A DNA stretch of 51,522 nt from contig JAZRWI010000105.1 in NCBI GenBank assembly GCA_045599645.1, positions 1 through 51,522 of the forward strand, in the 5' to 3' direction. Origin of the DNA: RUG334 sp045599645. Its GTDB lineage: Bacteria > Muiribacteriota > Ozemobacteria > Ozemobacterales > Ozemobacteraceae. The notes beneath the pieces were generated by a model. The model was not told the DNA's origin. It made no database searches and saw only the letters and a list, made by a program, of their open reading frames with translations. The position numbers were made by a program, and so were the translations under genes. Shown piece after piece: positions 1 to 8,570 of the stretch (position 1 is its first letter; each line of letters starts with the position of its first letter).

Positions 1-15
1 AAAGGAGATTTTTTA

Positions 16-492
16 ATGACAATTGATAGTCAAAACTTATCACATACAAAATGGAATTGCAAATATCATATTGTATTTGCACCAAAATTTAGAAGAAGAG
101 TAATCTTTAATAAAATAAAAGCAGATATTGGAAAGATTCTGAGGCAGCTATGTGAATTAAAAAAAGTAGAAATATTGGAAGCTGAAGCATGTCCTGACCA
201 TATTCATATGTTACTTAGTATTCCTCCGAATATCAGCATTTCCCAATTTGTTGGTTATCTAAAAGGCAAAAGTTCATTGATGATATTTGATAGACATGCA
301 AATCTAAAATACAAATATGGAAATAGGCACTTTTGGTGTCGTGGTTATTATGTTGATACTGTTGGTCGCAATAAAGAAAAAATTGCAGAATATATACGTA
401 ACCAACTGAATGAAGATGTGATGGCTGATCAGCTTACTTTTAAAGAATACATAGACCCGTTTACGGGTAGCAAGTATTTGGATGCAAAATAA
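16..492 (+). CDS. tnpA: IS200/IS605-family TnpA transposase (Y1 HUH)
   Basis: Single-strand DNA transposase of the Y1 type, which cuts and joins hairpin-marked element ends. The 158-residue length is usual for IS200 TnpA. The HUH metal motif is His62-Ile-His64 within PDHIHML, and the likely nucleophile is Tyr126 in EYIRNQ. The start follows an AAGGAG site at 3-8. No tnpB accompanies it, so this looks like the IS200 form with tnpA only. The left end lies outside the window, while a run of hairpins downstream looks like the right end. The frame is intact, so it may be active. Family identity is secure from the motifs; activity is inference. Confidence 0.95.
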   Translation: MTIDSQNLSHTKWNCKYHIVFAPKFRRRVIFNKIKADIGKILRQLCELKKVEILEAEACPDHIHMLLSIPPNISISQFVGYLKGKSSLMIFDRHANLKYKYGNRHFWCRGYYVDTVGRNKEKIAEYIRNQLNEDVMADQLTFKEYIDPFTGSKYLDAK

Positions 493-494
493 AA

Positions 495-612
495 GCCGCT
501 TTAGCGGCGGCTGAGAATTTCTGCGGTTGTTAGCCTTTTTCAGTACGCCTTTAGGCGCGGCTAGTAATTTCGCCTTGAAGGCGTGGTGCATACCACCAGC
601 TTAGCTGGTGGT
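495..612. repeat. Four consecutive hairpins, probable IS200 right end
   Basis: Four small perfect hairpins follow the transposase stop: GCCGCT/AGCGGC at 495-508, CGCCT/AGGCG at 546-557, CGCCT/AGGCG at 571-583, and a 10-bp stem ACCACCAGCT/AGCTGGTGGT at 592-612 followed by TTTT. IS200-type elements carry a subterminal hairpin read by TnpA, and the last, longest stem fits that best. It could also act as a terminator for tnpA. The exact element boundary cannot be set without a second copy. Confidence 0.6.
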
Positions 613-624
613 TTTGATTGTGGG

Positions 625-1800
625 TTATTTGCCGATTGGCATTATGCCGAGGGCGCGGCATTTGGCGATGTTTACGAGGAAGGTTTCGGCTTCGTGTTCT
701 TCAGAATTCTTTTCGAAGGCTTTGCCTCCTTCTTCGATTGCCTGTTCAAGGGTGGCGCCAGAGCCCATCATTGTGGTTTCGATGAAGTAGGTTTCAACGG
801 GGTCGCCGTCTTCATCTTTTGCCTGACCGCCAACAGCCAGGAAGGCATGGCCTGGAACCAGAACAATGCTGACATCCAGTTCAATCTTCTTTAACAGTGA
901 AGCGAGCATGCAGGTTCCGTCGATGCAGTTGGCCTGATTGCTGCCTATTACTTCATTGAAGAAGCGAACGTGCTGTGTGAAAATCTTCTGGCTGGTGTTG
1001 GTTGTGCCGGAAATGCTGCTGTAGTGAGTTCCCTTGGAGCTGAAGAAATTCCAGACCATTCTAAGCTGGCTTAAAACGTCTTCTTCTGATGAACCCTGAT
1101 AGCCAAAGAAGCTTTTGCCTTCGTTTTCTTCAAGGATTTCACCAAGAGTTTCGTCAACTTCAGGACTGGTTTCATTTACGAAGCAGGCAAACAATGGTGA
1201 AAAATCAGTGTAGCCGTCTTCATCCTGAAGGCCAAGAACAGCTTCATTTACAGAACGGTATTCCAAAGTCTTGTTGAATCTGTTTTTAACCTGACCGTCA
1301 ACTTCAACTATGACTGAGAAATTTACGAAACCAGGCTGGGTAGCTTCCAAAAGGCCTTCTCTTTTCCATTTTATAGCAATAGAATAAACCTGTTCGTCTT
1401 CATCAGTCATATCATGTTCGTAAACACCCTTTTCCATAAGGGCGTTTTCTTCGATAGTTACTTTAACATGAGCTTTTTCCTGTACACTGATATGAAGAGT
1501 AGGTTCGTCGCGAAGTGACTTGTCCATCATTGAATAGAGAACGAATGACGGGTAAATGCTTTCTTCATACATTTCGTCGATAATTACATCGTAATTCTTA
1601 AGTGGTTCTTCAGCTTCTTCAGCTGGTTCTTCAGCGTCTTCGCCTTCTTCAGTTTCTTCTTCTATTTCAGCATCTTCGCTTTCATCTGCTTCTTCAGTTT
1701 CTTCTTCAGCCTGTTCAGCAGCCCAGATTGGCTGGTTAATATATAGGCTCATGCCGAAAAGCATTGCCATAATTGCAAACATACTAATTACTTTGCGCAT
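625..1800 (-). CDS. Exported transglutaminase-like protein with acidic N-terminal linker
   Basis: 391 residues. A signal peptide covers residues 1-28 (ending IWAA). Residues 29-66 are almost only Glu, Asp, Ala and Thr, probably a disordered spacer. The C-terminal part resembles the transglutaminase/papain-like fold: Cys292 in the stretch NCIDGTCMLASLL, His318 in PGHAFLAV, and an acidic partner near Glu341 in FIETT. Such bacterial domains act as proteases or cross-linking enzymes outside the membrane; the substrate is unknown. The start is supported by AGGAGG 7 bases upstream and by a good promoter. It stands alone and runs divergently from htrA. The family call rests on the Cys/His spacing and is fairly sure; activity is not shown. 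Confidence 0.7.
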   Translation of the reverse strand: MRKVISMFAIMAMLFGMSLYINQPIWAAEQAEEETEEADESEDAEIEEETEEGEDAEEPAEEAEEPLKNYDVIIDEMYEESIYPSFVLYSMMDKSLRDEPTLHISVQEKAHVKVTIEENALMEKGVYEHDMTDEDEQVYSIAIKWKREGLLEATQPGFVNFSVIVEVDGQVKNRFNKTLEYRSVNEAVLGLQDEDGYTDFSPLFACFVNETSPEVDETLGEILEENEGKSFFGYQGSSEEDVLSQLRMVWNFFSSKGTHYSSISGTTNTSQKIFTQHVRFFNEVIGSNQANCIDGTCMLASLLKKIELDVSIVLVPGHAFLAVGGQAKDEDGDPVETYFIETTMMGSGATLEQAIEEGGKAFEKNSEEHEAETFLVNIAKCRALGIMPIGK

Positions 1801-1825
1801 AACATCCTCCTGTAAGATTGGCGCA

Positions 1826-1854
1826 ATTCTAGCATTAATTGCTTGCTATATCAA
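1826..1854 (-). promoter_or_regulatory. Promoter of the transglutaminase-like gene
   Basis: Reading the minus strand, TTGATA (1849-1854) and TAGAAT (1826-1831) are separated by exactly 17 bases and lie just upstream of the AGGAGG ribosome site of the gene starting at 1800. Confidence 0.6.
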
Positions 1855-1995
1855 TAAGTTTGATATGGATTTTTGAACAATTTTGAGCAAAATTTTCAAA
1901 CGTGAATAAATTTTAATTTTAGTTGGAACTTTTGCCGTGCTTTGTGGTCTAATATTTCTGTAAAACAAAAACGAAACTCCCCAGGAGGTTTATAA

Positions 1996-3480
1996 ATGAG
2001 AAAATCATTAATCGGTTTCTTAGCTGCCGCAATAGCATTCGCTCCTCTCAGCAATGCTCCGGCATACGCTCTCGATGATAATCAGGGCCTGGCTGCTGCC
2101 ATGTCCATGCAGAAGGCTTTCGTAAGTGTAGCCCGCTCTTTGAAGCAGAGTGTAGTTAATATTACAATTGAAAAGAGCACTAAAAGCTCTAGAAGTGTCT
2201 TCAATTTCGATTCAGACGAAGAAGGCTCTGATGAAGCAGAAGAATTCTTCAGAAAATTCTTCAGATTGCCAAGAGGCAACGGAAACCAGCGTGAAGAAAA
2301 GATTGTAGGCGGTGGCTCCGGTATCATATTTAAGGCTGACGGCACTATTCTCACCAACAACCACGTCGTAAAGGATGCCAGCAAGATTACTGTAAAGCTG
2401 TATAACGGCAAGGAATACTCTGCTGAAATTCTTGGTCAGGACCCGCAGACTGACGTTGCCGTAATCAAGATTAAGCCAGATGAAAATCTGACTGTTGCTA
2501 AATTTGCTAATACTGATGAAGTTGAAGCCGGTCAGTGGTGCATGGCAATAGGTAGTCCCCTTGGCCTTGAACAGACTGTAACAGTCGGCGTTGTCAGCGC
2601 TGTCGGCCGCAATGGTCTCGGTGCTGCTGCCATTGAAGACTTTATTCAGACTGATGCCAGCATTAATCCAGGCAATTCAGGTGGTCCACTTGTTGATATC
2701 ACAGGCAAGGTAATAGGCATTAATACCCTTATTTATACCGCTCCAGGCTCTGGTATCAGCTTTGCTATTCCTTCTAACCTTGCAGTTAAGGTTGCTGAAC
2801 AGATTGCTGACGGTGGTTCTGTAAGCAGACCTTACTTAGGTATTTCCATGGTAGCTGTAACAGACGAACTCAAGGAACATTTTGACTTAGACAACAAGCA
2901 CGGCGCTGTTGTTATGGAAGTAACCAAGGATTCTCCTGCAGGTAAGGCTGGTTTCAGAAAAATGGATATCATCCGCAAGTTCAACGGAAAAGAAGTCGCT
3001 TCAACAGAAGATGTCCAGAAATTCATTTTCAGCCAGAAGGTAGGCGCTGAAGTTAAAGCTGAAGTATTGAGAAACGGTAAGACTGTTGAACTCAAGATTA
3101 AGCTTGAACAGATGCCACAGACCTTTGGTATGAGTCAGGCTGAAATCAAGCAGATGAAGCCTAGAGAAAAAGCTAATGCAAAGGCTTTGGCTATTACCGA
3201 CAAGCTTGGTCTGAAGGTTCAGAAGCTTACCGATGAATTGGCTAAGGGAATGAATCTCGAAACCTCCGAAGGCCTCGTAATTACCAGCGTTAAGGAAGAT
3301 TCTGCTGCTGATAAGGCTGGTCTGGGCAAGGGTGATATCATCACTCAGGTTAATGGTAGCGATATTTCCAATGAAGCTGATCTTGAAAAAGCACTCAAAG
3401 ACGGTGAAAAGAAGCAGAGCTCTGTTTTCCTGATTGAACGCGCTACTGTTCCAATGTTCTTAATCGTATCACACAAATAA
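1996..3480 (+). CDS. htrA: HtrA/DegP-family serine protease with two PDZ domains
   Basis: Periplasmic or extracytoplasmic quality-control protease of 494 residues. Signal peptide 1-25 (ending AYA). The trypsin-like domain has His123 (TNNHVV), Asp153 (TDVAVIKI) and Ser228 (NPGNSGGPL), so the triad is complete. An acidic loop near residues 70-85 sits where the regulatory LA loop of DegP/DegS lies. PDZ1 spans about 275-370 and PDZ2 about 395-485; the second is followed by a hydrophobic tail ending MFLIVSHK. The start has the strong site CAGGAGG at 1983-1989. It is a single transcription unit closed by a terminator. Which family member (DegP, DegQ or Do-like) cannot be settled from sequence alone. 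Confidence 0.95.
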   Translation: MRKSLIGFLAAAIAFAPLSNAPAYALDDNQGLAAAMSMQKAFVSVARSLKQSVVNITIEKSTKSSRSVFNFDSDEEGSDEAEEFFRKFFRLPRGNGNQREEKIVGGGSGIIFKADGTILTNNHVVKDASKITVKLYNGKEYSAEILGQDPQTDVAVIKIKPDENLTVAKFANTDEVEAGQWCMAIGSPLGLEQTVTVGVVSAVGRNGLGAAAIEDFIQTDASINPGNSGGPLVDITGKVIGINTLIYTAPGSGISFAIPSNLAVKVAEQIADGGSVSRPYLGISMVAVTDELKEHFDLDNKHGAVVMEVTKDSPAGKAGFRKMDIIRKFNGKEVASTEDVQKFIFSQKVGAEVKAEVLRNGKTVELKIKLEQMPQTFGMSQAEIKQMKPREKANAKALAITDKLGLKVQKLTDELAKGMNLETSEGLVITSVKEDSAADKAGLGKGDIITQVNGSDISNEADLEKALKDGEKKQSSVFLIERATVPMFLIVSHK

Positions 3481-3518
3481 TGTCGCATTAACGAACCTGA
3501 TCTCATATTTCCGTTCTT

Positions 3519-3554
3519 AAACCCCGGCCTCTGCTATGAGGTCGGGGTTTCTTT
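3519..3554 (+). terminator. Intrinsic terminator after htrA
   Basis: Stem AAACCCCG-G-CCTC paired with GAGG-T-CGGGGTTT (arms 3519-3531 and 3538-3550), a 6-base loop, then TTTCTTT. It lies 39 bases after the htrA stop. Confidence 0.85.
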
Positions 3555-3563
3555 AACAAATAT

Positions 3564-3592
3564 TTGACTTAGAGTTTCAAACAGTTTATCAT
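3564..3592 (+). promoter_or_regulatory. Promoter of the membrane protein gene at 3603
   Basis: TTGACT (3564-3569), 17-base spacer, TATCAT (3587-3592). The GTG start at 3603 is only 11 bases after the -10 box, so the predicted leader is about 4 bases and carries no ribosome site. Either translation is near-leaderless, or the true start is further downstream. Confidence 0.6.
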
Positions 3593-3602
3593 AAAAGTTA
3601 CC

Positions 3603-4265
3603 GTGAAAGCTCAAGTTAAGGCTAATGTGAAAGTGCCAAAGGCACAGTCATACTTATCAAAGCAGAATTTACAATGGCTAGGAATCTTTTTAGCATTTCT
3701 GGCCTTTTTGTCATTACTGTTTATGGTAATGTCTAATAGAAAGACCTCTAGAATAATATCCAAGAGCAAGCCACTTGTTGTTAATGACATTGAAATAGAC
3801 GAAAACGGTGATAGTGAAAACCTGCTGGAAGAACTTGATTTCCAGAGAGTTCACACAGAATTTCAGGCTTCATATCTTGATCTTGTTCAGAAGATTACTT
3901 CCAAAGCACCGGATAAGAATTCCGGTGATGCTAATTTTACCTTCGATATCAAAAAAGACATTCTTCTTTTCCAGACCTACAAAACAGCTCAGGGCAACTA
4001 TGCAAAGGTACTTAAGAGAATCGAGGATAACGAAAAAGACTATAAGCTGAAGTGCTTTGCCAGAATGAGAAAATTGATTCTTGCAGTCCTTTTCTATGAT
4101 AAAAAGTTCGGCAAACGAATGACCAAGTTTGATACAGATAAACTTATCGAAATAGGAGCTTTGGATGAGGTTCCTGTATGTCCAAGAAACGGCGAATTTT
4201 CAATCGTTTACAAAAATGGTCGCCGATTATTCAGCTGCTCAGTTCACGGTGTTCTGAGAAATTAA
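3603..4265 (+). CDS. Single-pass membrane protein with pseudopilin-style CPxxG/CSxHG tail
   Basis: 220 residues from a GTG start. A basic N-terminus, one membrane helix at about 26-43, a polar region, then a C-terminal motif: Cys193-Pro ... Gly197 and, after a Tyr-rich strand, Cys212-Ser-Val-His215-Gly. This CPxxGxY...CSxHG pattern is common at the C-terminus of type II pseudopilin-like proteins in several phyla, where it probably makes a small disulphide or metal-bound loop. There is no prepilin peptidase motif, so it is not itself a pilin. No ribosome site precedes the GTG, and internal starts cannot be excluded. Function unknown; the tail similarity is an inference from the pattern. Confidence 0.7.
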   Translation: MKAQVKANVKVPKAQSYLSKQNLQWLGIFLAFLAFLSLLFMVMSNRKTSRIISKSKPLVVNDIEIDENGDSENLLEELDFQRVHTEFQASYLDLVQKITSKAPDKNSGDANFTFDIKKDILLFQTYKTAQGNYAKVLKRIEDNEKDYKLKCFARMRKLILAVLFYDKKFGKRMTKFDTDKLIEIGALDEVPVCPRNGEFSIVYKNGRRLFSCSVHGVLRN

Positions 4266-4268
4266 TTA

Positions 4269-4424
4269 TCAAGCTTCCAGCTGTTCGTTCTGGCCTTCTT
4301 TTGTTGTTTCTTCTCCATTGAAGAAAAGCTCAACCATTTCAATAAGAGTCCTTACAAATAATACCCCTACGCCAATAGAGAAGATAAGAGTTAGGGTTAT
4401 TGCCATTGAAAGCTCTTTAAACAT
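4269..4424 (-). CDS. Small single-pass membrane protein (51 residues)
   Basis: The protein starts MFKELSMAI, has one hydrophobic helix at about residues 7-27 and an acidic, glutamine-rich C-terminus. The start is chosen because AGGAG lies about 9 bases upstream (strand minus), whereas a longer TTG start at 4469 has no such site. It converges with the gene ending at 4265, 3 bases away. I do not recognise a family. The well-placed ribosome site and clear helix make it a credible small gene. Confidence 0.55.
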   Translation of the reverse strand: MFKELSMAITLTLIFSIGVGVLFVRTLIEMVELFFNGEETTKEGQNEQLEA

Positions 4425-4511
4425 GATTGATGCTCCTGATAAGTAAAATTGCTCTACCAGTATCGGCAACTGTCTGAATTTCCTTAACTATTTTTACATA
4501 TTTGGGCTGTG

Positions 4512-4540
4512 TTGACTAAAAATGATTTTAATAATAAAAT
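4512..4540 (+). promoter_or_regulatory. Promoter of the gene at 4570
   Basis: TTGACT (4512-4517), 17-base spacer, TAAAAT (4535-4540), 29 bases before the proposed TTG start. Confidence 0.6.
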
Positions 4541-4569
4541 TAAAACTGAGTATTCTTGAGAGGTGAAAT

Positions 4570-5319
4570 TTGGACTTCAATTCTTTAAAAATGGCTTCAG
4601 ATCTCTTTGATAACAAATTTGTTTCAAAGACGGATTTAAGCAGCCTTTTAGATGATTCCTCAGATTACTATATTCTGAGGAACATTCCTGAACCTCATAG
4701 GCGCAAAACCTGCCAGGATATAATCAAAACTTCCATGCTATCAAATATAAGGGATGGCAAGGTATTAATTCCTGCTAATCTGATTATCAGTGAAATAGTT
4801 CGCCATCTGACAGCTGAATGTGTTGATTTAAAGGACTATGATGTCTCAGAAAGTCGTATTAGCCTTACTCTTGCTTCTGCTAAGTGGTTTATTGGTTTTA
4901 TTAAGCCCAAAATGTGGTTCCGCATAGATAAAGTAACTTTGAATTCAGAAGAGCAGACTGCTGTTGTGGAGTATTTTTTTGACGGCTCTATCGTTGATTT
5001 TCTTGTTAAGGAAGCGGTTAATTATTATAGTCGACCATATATAACTGTTGTTGAAAGAACAGACCTTGGTGGAAAGATTATTGTCCATCTTAAAGATTAT
5101 GTTCAGGAATTTGAGGAAAAAGCTTACGTTAAAGAGCTCAAATGCTCTGTTTTTGATATAGTTTCTTTTTCCTCTGTTCACCATTCTATGAGTGGTATAA
5201 ATCTTATTTGCGACCAAACCTGGGCTGACATAGTTAAAAATATTAATATGCGCCTTGATGTTATAGAAGAGCAAAAAGCAACAAAAATACCTTCTGTTTG
5301 GCTGATGCATAGAGAATAA
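4570..5319 (+). CDS. Hypothetical cytoplasmic protein
   Basis: 249 residues with no signal peptide, membrane segment or motif I recognise. Composition is mixed alpha/beta, with hydrophobic strands in the middle (VVEYFFDGSIVDFLV) and a positive C-terminus. The TTG start at 4570 is preferred because GAGAGGTG lies 4-5 bases upstream and a promoter sits just before it; an ATG at 4591 is the alternative. It lies directly before the FHA/kinase operon but has its own promoter, and the next operon also has its own, so a shared role is only possible. Confidence 0.75.
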   Translation: MDFNSLKMASDLFDNKFVSKTDLSSLLDDSSDYYILRNIPEPHRRKTCQDIIKTSMLSNIRDGKVLIPANLIISEIVRHLTAECVDLKDYDVSESRISLTLASAKWFIGFIKPKMWFRIDKVTLNSEEQTAVVEYFFDGSIVDFLVKEAVNYYSRPYITVVERTDLGGKIIVHLKDYVQEFEEKAYVKELKCSVFDIVSFSSVHHSMSGINLICDQTWADIVKNINMRLDVIEEQKATKIPSVWLMHRE

Positions 5320-5423
5320 TCCTATTTTTTGACATTTTGGCACGGATATTGCTCTTAATCTATATTATTCATCATAATTCAATATAACTATAGGGAAATA
5401 TAGACCTTATAAAGGAAAATTTC

Positions 5424-5451
5424 TTGTCTTATCTTATTACTGTGCTATAAT
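5424..5451 (+). promoter_or_regulatory. Promoter of the FHA/kinase/phosphatase operon
   Basis: TTGTCT (5424-5429), 16-base spacer, TATAAT (5446-5451), with TGTGC directly before the -10, an extended -10 (TRTG) element. It is the best promoter match in the window and lies 34 bases before the FHA gene. Confidence 0.75.
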
Positions 5452-5484
5452 ACTACCACTTGAAGTTTATTTTGGAGATATAAA

Positions 5485-6672
5485 ATGACCGAAGAAAACA
5501 ATAGTAATAAAACCGTATACCGCAGAGTAGTTATTCCTGAAGAAGCTAAGAAGAAATATCTTGTAGGTAATACTGCTCCATTTTTGGGAAAAACCTTTGA
5601 ATTAACTCCTGGTGCGGCTTTTACAATTGGTCGTGAAGACGGAAAGACCTTACAGTTGCCAAGCGACATGGTTTCTCGTAATCATGCAAAGATTGAACTT
5701 CAAGAAGGCAGATGCATTCTTACAGATACTAACAGCTCAAATGGTACCTTTGCCAATGGCGAAAAGCTGCCACCAAATGAACCATACGGCCTGGCTCACA
5801 GAGACGTAATAAAATTCGATAATTTCGAATTTATTTTCGTTGATACAGCTGTTGGAGATATCTGGCAGACTCTTAAGCCTCTTTCTAGAGAAGGCTCTCA
5901 GATTGTTTCATTCTATAGCCCGAAGGGCGGCACCGGTATTACCAGTATCATCGTAAATCTGGCCAACTATCTTGGAACAAAGTCAGAAAAGAAAGTTGTT
6001 ATCGTAGATTTAGACCTTAGATTCGGCGATGTTCAGACCTATGCAAACGGCAAGGCCGGTCAGACAATCATTGAAATGATCAATGAACCTCAGCTTACTC
6101 CAGAAAACGTCCAGAAATTCCTGCACAAGGGTCCTGGCTTCGATTATCTTTCTGCTCCAAAGAAGACCGAATATGCAGAATTGGTTTCACCACAGCATGT
6201 AAAGACTATTCTCTGGGCTCTCCAGGCCTGCTATGATTTCGTTCTCGTTGATTTAAAGGCAGAAATAGACGAAGTTACAATCAATACCTGGGAACTTTCA
6301 AACCTGATTTATCTTGTCGGCCAGCCAGAAATTGGTCATTTGCTCGCAGCTAAGCGCGTAATCGATATTATGAATCAGTTCAAATTCCCGGATTCAAAGT
6401 TCAGAATTATCATGAACAAGATGGGCGGAGAAAATACTATTTCTCTGGAAGAAATAAAGAATTTCATAAAGAAAGATATATTCACTCTTCCAAATGCCCC
6501 AACTGATGCTGTTGTAACATCTAACGGCGGCCAGATGATTTTTGCAGAAAAGGCTTCAACACCTCTCGGAGTTGGTATTGCAAATCTTGCAAGAACACTT
6601 CTTGGTGAAGAAATTGTAGTTCAGGCTGACGGTGGTATTTTTGCTAAGCTGAAATCTATTCTTGGAATATAA
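5485..6672 (+). CDS. FHA domain fused to CpaE/TadZ-like ParA-family ATPase
   Basis: 395 residues. Residues 32-118 form an FHA phosphothreonine-binding domain with its key residues: Gly49-Arg50, Ser64-Arg65-Asn66-His67 and Asn86-Gly87-Thr88. Residues 138-380 are a MinD/ParA-type domain closest in layout to CpaE/TadZ, the protein that places pili or secretion machines at a cell site. The deviant Walker A reads KGGTGIT: the signature Lys147 is kept, but the P-loop lysine is Ile152, a change also seen in CpaE/TadZ proteins. The usual N-terminal receiver-like domain of CpaE is replaced here by FHA. First gene of an operon with kinase and phosphatase, so phosphorylation by that kinase probably steers it. 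Ribosome site GGAGAT. Confidence 0.88.
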   Translation: MTEENNSNKTVYRRVVIPEEAKKKYLVGNTAPFLGKTFELTPGAAFTIGREDGKTLQLPSDMVSRNHAKIELQEGRCILTDTNSSNGTFANGEKLPPNEPYGLAHRDVIKFDNFEFIFVDTAVGDIWQTLKPLSREGSQIVSFYSPKGGTGITSIIVNLANYLGTKSEKKVVIVDLDLRFGDVQTYANGKAGQTIIEMINEPQLTPENVQKFLHKGPGFDYLSAPKKTEYAELVSPQHVKTILWALQACYDFVLVDLKAEIDEVTINTWELSNLIYLVGQPEIGHLLAAKRVIDIMNQFKFPDSKFRIIMNKMGGENTISLEEIKNFIKKDIFTLPNAPTDAVVTSNGGQMIFAEKASTPLGVGIANLARTLLGEEIVVQADGGIFAKLKSILGI

Positions 6673-6687
6673 TAGAGGTCTTTAAAA

Positions 6688-8559
6688 GTGGCTGACTATT
6701 CCCAAAAACGAGCTGGTAACTATACATTAATCAGTAAGTTGGGCGACGGTGGCTTTGCTACAGTATATTTGGCTCAACATACAATTCTGGAGAAGAAAGC
6801 AGCTGTTAAGCTTCTGCTCCCTGAATGGATAGAAGAAGCTGATGTTGTTTCCAGATTCTTTGATGAAGCCAGAACAATGGAAAGTGTTCACGAACACCCG
6901 AACATTGTTAAGATTATTGATATTGCCACTAAGGAAAAGTGTCAGGAAGAAGGTCTGCCACCTTACTTCATCATGGAATACCTCGAAGGTAAGTCACTCG
7001 AGGACATAATGAAAGATCCAAACAAACAATTTTCTCTTGAAGAAATTGTTAAGATTATGGATAGCGCTCTCTCTGCTTTGCAGTTCTGTCATAAGAAGGG
7101 CGTTGTACACCGCGATATCAAGCCAAGTAATTTCATGCTTGATTCTGAAGGCAACGTAAAGCTGACAGACTTTGGTATTGCCAAGGCTGCTGAAAATACA
7201 AGCAAGACTGGTGAAGGCCTCACTCTTGGTTCAACAGATTATATGTCTCCAGAACAGGCACTGGGAAAGAGAGATCTGGACTATCGTTCAGATATTTACT
7301 CTCTCGGTGTAACCCTTTATCAGATCTGCTGCGACAGACTGCCTTTTATTGGCGATAGCGCCAATGCAGTAGCTCTTAAGCACATTCAGGAAAAACCGGT
7401 TCCACCAATTGAAATTCTTGGTGACGCTTGTCCGAAACGCCTTAATAAAGTAATTCTTAAGGCAATGGAAAAGGAACGTGAACATCGTTATCAGTCCTGC
7501 GATGAAATGCGTGAAGACTTAGATAAGATTCTTGATCCAAACGCTCCTGACGAAGATTACACAAGCAGTGGCAGTAGTAGTGACAGCGGGAAAACAGCAG
7601 CCCACGAAACCATGTCCCTTGATTTGAGCCGTTTGCGTCCGGATGAAGACGATGACGACTACACAAGGGAAGAATTTGATACAAGCACAAATTATACTGG
7701 CTATACTACCAAAAAGATGGCAACCAGACCGCCTGCTTTCCTGGTAAACTTCTTCAGGGTATTACTGATAATGGCTGTAGCTTGTGTCTTTTTCCTTGCA
7801 ATGTTCCAGCTTTATACCAAATATACAAATGTAAGCCTGAGCTTTGAAACTGATCCGGCTGGTGCAGAAATCTATGTAAATGACTCTATGGTCGGCACAT
7901 CTCCTGTCCAGATTTCACTGGCTCCGATGCAGTATCGTATCTCTTACAGAATGCCTGGCTATGAAGTATTGAATAAGCTTTATCAGGGTGAAGCAGGTGG
8001 CAGTATTAATGCTTCTGTAGAACTGAAAAAAGCTGATGCTGAAGGCCTGGAAACCATTAAAAAGTCAGTCAATAATTTTAATGAGCTTTTTGATGCTATT
8101 CCAGCTGCTCCTGGCAAAAACAAAAAGGAACAGGCTGCTTATGATGAGGCTCAAAGAAATGCAAATAAAGCATTTGATGAAATAGAAAAACTCTATGACA
8201 GCCATAATGCCAGCATAGAATTCGGTAAAGCCTATATCGAAGCTGCTAAGAAAATGGGCAGACAGAACGAGGCTTACACCAGAATTGCCGCTGTAGCCAA
8301 GAAAAAGGATACCTGTGATGTTCATACTTTATTGGCTATTGCAAGCATGAAGATAGGTAACAATGAGGAAGCCAAACGACAGCTTGATGCTGCTTATGTT
8401 CTTGATAAAGACAATAAGGAAATGCTCAATGTCTATGGTTCTTATTATCTTGCCTTAGGTGACAGTGCTCAGGCTATTCCATTCCTTGAAATGTCAGTAT
8501 TTTTGTATCCTGAACAACCTGAAATTAAAGGAATCTTAGAGCAAGCAAAGGGTCAGTAA
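6688..8559 (+). CDS. Ser/Thr protein kinase with PEGA and TPR domains
   Basis: 623 residues, GTG start with AGAGG upstream, 15 bases after the FHA gene. Kinase domain 12-280: glycine loop GDGGFATV from Gly19, Lys41 in AVKLL, HRDIKPSN with Asp143, DFG at 161-163, and SPE at 187-189. The juxtamembrane part (about 290-345) is rich in Ser, Thr and Asp, a likely autophosphorylation and FHA docking region. A membrane helix spans 355-375, so the rest is outside. PEGA domain 382-450 (FETDPAGAEIYVND), a fold often seen in surface-binding proteins. Residues about 505-620 form TPR-like helices. All catalytic residues are present. It is a PknB-type receptor kinase; its ligand is unknown. Confidence 0.95.
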   Translation: MADYSQKRAGNYTLISKLGDGGFATVYLAQHTILEKKAAVKLLLPEWIEEADVVSRFFDEARTMESVHEHPNIVKIIDIATKEKCQEEGLPPYFIMEYLEGKSLEDIMKDPNKQFSLEEIVKIMDSALSALQFCHKKGVVHRDIKPSNFMLDSEGNVKLTDFGIAKAAENTSKTGEGLTLGSTDYMSPEQALGKRDLDYRSDIYSLGVTLYQICCDRLPFIGDSANAVALKHIQEKPVPPIEILGDACPKRLNKVILKAMEKEREHRYQSCDEMREDLDKILDPNAPDEDYTSSGSSSDSGKTAAHETMSLDLSRLRPDEDDDDYTREEFDTSTNYTGYTTKKMATRPPAFLVNFFRVLLIMAVACVFFLAMFQLYTKYTNVSLSFETDPAGAEIYVNDSMVGTSPVQISLAPMQYRISYRMPGYEVLNKLYQGEAGGSINASVELKKADAEGLETIKKSVNNFNELFDAIPAAPGKNKKEQAAYDEAQRNANKAFDEIEKLYDSHNASIEFGKAYIEAAKKMGRQNEAYTRIAAVAKKKDTCDVHTLLAIASMKIGNNEEAKRQLDAAYVLDKDNKEMLNVYGSYYLALGDSAQAIPFLEMSVFLYPEQPEIKGILEQAKGQ

Positions 8560-8570
8560 CGGGGGTAAAA

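Noticed and set aside
583..894. Phe/Gly-rich plus-strand frame
   Set aside because: It runs opposite the transglutaminase-like gene, whose Cys/His motif and signal peptide mark it as the real gene.
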